Positions 62,714-64,000 of a DNA stretch of 64,000 nucleotides are shown here, piece by piece. The notes beneath the pieces were generated by a model. It searched no databases. It was not told the DNA's origin and saw only the letters and a list, made by a program, of their open reading frames with translations. Origin of the DNA: an uncultured Bacteroidales bacterium (lineage in GTDB: Bacteria > Bacteroidota > Bacteroidia > Bacteroidales > FEN-979); assembly GCA_903945175.1 (NCBI GenBank), contig CAJAUM010000070.1:1-64000 (forward strand). The letters run 5' to 3'. Each line of letters opens with the position of its first letter. Positions within the stretch are counted from its first letter, which is position 1. The translations under genes and the position numbers were made by a program.

Positions 62714-64000
62714 TTAAATTCTTCCTGAAACCTTTTAGTAACAGCATCACAACCATGGTTATATTGGCGTTTATTGTTATCCTCTTTGGTCGGGCGCATC
62801 AGCAATTTTCCATGCTCCTTTTTTGCAGGTAAAAGCGCGATGATCTCCATGAATATATCGTGCGGGTTATCGGGTGAATGAATCCCAAATTCCTTAAGAA
62901 TGGCAGCAAATTGCTGCAGAGAGGTCATCTCAGTTCGTGACTTCATCTCCTTTTCAAAATTCTGGATTACCTTTTGGGCGTTTGTATAGGTGCCGCCCGT
63001 TTCAGTCGGGAAAGATGCCGGCAAGATAAGGTCGGCTGCCCTGGCTGTTTCCGTTAGAAAATAGTCCTGAACCACTTTAAAGGATGGCTGCGAAAAGATC
63101 TTGTCAAAAGCCTCCCGGTTGATAGCACATCCGGCGGGATCCTCCCCGAAGATGAAGATATTTTGAATAGCTCCCGCGTTCAGACAACCATGAAGACAAT
63201 CGGTTTCTTCGGATGCGATTTCCGACACACCCCATTTTTCCTTCTGTCGTTGCATGTAATCCGGATCTGAGAGCTCCTGTCCGCCAATTCCCAGATGCGG
63301 ACTGATGCCCATATCGAATAAACCCTGAGCATTGTTTTTCTCCTTCAGGGCCATAAGGCCGTTGGCAGTTTTACCCAATTTTCCGGTAATCCTTGCCAGG
63401 TTGAACAACTCCTTGCAGGTATTTGCGGAGCTTTCTTTCTCTGAAAAAATCAGGATCGCATTCAATTCATTGTTGTAGGTCTCCGCAAAGGCACCTATTT
63501 CCTGTGAAGAGATACCGGAGGCAGCTACCAGCGTATTGTAATCCTCCTTGAGCAGCATGGCTTTATAACCTTCAAATCCCTCGGTACGATCACGGAGGAA
63601 CAGTGCATTTTCCAATCCGTTTGAGAGGATGTAATGGTTCAGGGCCTTCACAAAATGATAGTAGGATTTCACCACAATCTGCTGGCTTACCTTATGCGAC
63701 ATCCTGTTTTCCGGTTTCTCAGTGACCATGATAACCGGTGTTTTCTTCAGGTAGTGTGCATTCTGAACCATGAATCCAACCACTGCATGATCCTGATTTA
63801 TTTCGGTCCCGAGAAGATAAATGGCGCTGGCTCCACTCATTTCGGCAAAGGGAACATTAAGGTCACAATTGGCGCGATAACCTTCACCCCTTCCGAGGTA
63901 ATGAAAGCTGCCGATATTGTTGGTCTTTGCAGCGGCGCGTGCGAGTTTATGCACCATGTAGAGTTCTTCATTTGAAAGACGGGCTCCTCCGAAAAAGGCA
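62695..64000 (-). CDS. Molybdopterin oxidoreductase, formate dehydrogenase alpha / NuoG-like, C-terminal part
   Basis: The frame stays open through the window edge (AFFGGARLSNEELY before the internal Met at 63957), so the gene is larger and cut here. Visible blocks are typical of the NuoG/FdhA molybdopterin-binding fold: NIGSFHYLGRGEGYRANCDLNVPFAEMSGASAIYLLGTE, NIFIFGEDPAGC, and FFLTETARAADLILPASFPTETGGTYTNAQKVIQNF. The catalytic Cys or selenocysteine region and Fe-S cluster motifs would lie outside the window. It could be formate dehydrogenase, a hydrogenase-linked subunit or NuoG. It is the first gene of the likely three-gene group on this strand. Confidence 0.8.
   Translation of the reverse strand, partial: AFFGGARLSNEELYMVHKLARAAAKTNNIGSFHYLGRGEGYRANCDLNVPFAEMSGASAIYLLGTEINQDHAVVGFMVQNAHYLKKTPVIMVTEKPENRMSHKVSQQIVVKSYYHFVKALNHYILSNGLENALFLRDRTEGFEGYKAMLLKEDYNTLVAASGISSQEIGAFAETYNNELNAILIFSEKESSANTCKELFNLARITGKLGKTANGLMALKEKNNAQGLFDMGISPHLGIGGQELSDPDYMQRQKEKWGVSEIASEETDCLHGCLNAGAIQNIFIFGEDPAGCAINREAFDKIFSQPSFKVVQDYFLTETARAADLILPASFPTETGGTYTNAQKVIQNFEKEMKSRTEMTSLQQFAAILKEFGIHSPDNPHDIFMEIIALLPAKKEHGKLLMRPTKEDNNKRQYNHGCDAVTKRFQEEFNVIRHL

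Overview
The window looks like chromosome from a member of the Bacteroidota (Bacteroidia or a close uncultured relative). Visible support: secreted proteins with C-terminal type IX secretion (T9SS) sorting domains, candidate promoters with the Bacteroidetes-type TAnnTTTG box, an LptD/OstA-like outer-membrane assembly set, a DUF2723 membrane protein and futalosine-pathway menaquinone genes. A rubrerythrin-like protein and a formate dehydrogenase-like subunit hint at an anaerobic or microaerobic life; this is inference. No rRNA, tRNA, CRISPR array or complete insertion sequence was seen, and no gene-free stretch exceeds 300 bases.

Region by region. 1-4000 is one end of an integrated element, all on the minus strand: tyrosine integrase, unknown protein, excisionase-like HTH protein, RecT, a frameshifted gene remnant, a small unknown protein and the start of a phage-type protein cut by the window edge. 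Its other end lies outside the window. 4.1-14 kb holds a T9SS protein, a pseudouridine synthase and acyltransferase pair, mqnE, a lysyl-endopeptidase-like T9SS protease, an adhesin-like T9SS protein and an MFS carrier. 14.1-23.5 kb carries mqnB, an unusual mqnD-decarboxylase fusion, hldD, a giant HExxH/propeller/barrel protein and a CLC channel. 23.5-29.8 kb has an M16 protease and an archaeal-type GatD/GatE pair. 29.9-36.7 kb is an envelope block (OstA-like, MCE/MlaD, amidase, LptD). 36.8-44.5 kb holds ridA, a three-gene sigma/anti-sigma/CHAT-protease cassette and a GT2-sigma-hutU operon. 44.6-59.2 kb is mostly housekeeping (tgt, GT39, LptF/G, ispE, cytochrome c peroxidase, ung, birA, radC, deacetylase, DUF2723, gpmA) and ends with a REP-associated transposase-like gene. 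59.2-64 kb has a response-regulator/PEP-synthase fusion, a rubrerythrin-like protein and the C-terminal part of a formate dehydrogenase-like gene that runs off the right edge.

How the genes work together. MqnE, MqnB and MqnD serve the futalosine route to menaquinone. LptD, the OstA-like protein, LptF/G and HldD belong to lipopolysaccharide core synthesis and export. GatD plus GatE would make Gln-tRNA(Gln) by transamidation. The sigma/anti-sigma/CHAT genes look like a membrane signalling unit in which proteolysis could release a sigma factor. The most notable items are GatDE in a bacterium, the MqnD-decarboxylase fusion, the CHAT/sigma cassette and the receiver-PEP synthase fusion. Functions are assigned from sequence reading and family memory only; no database search was run.
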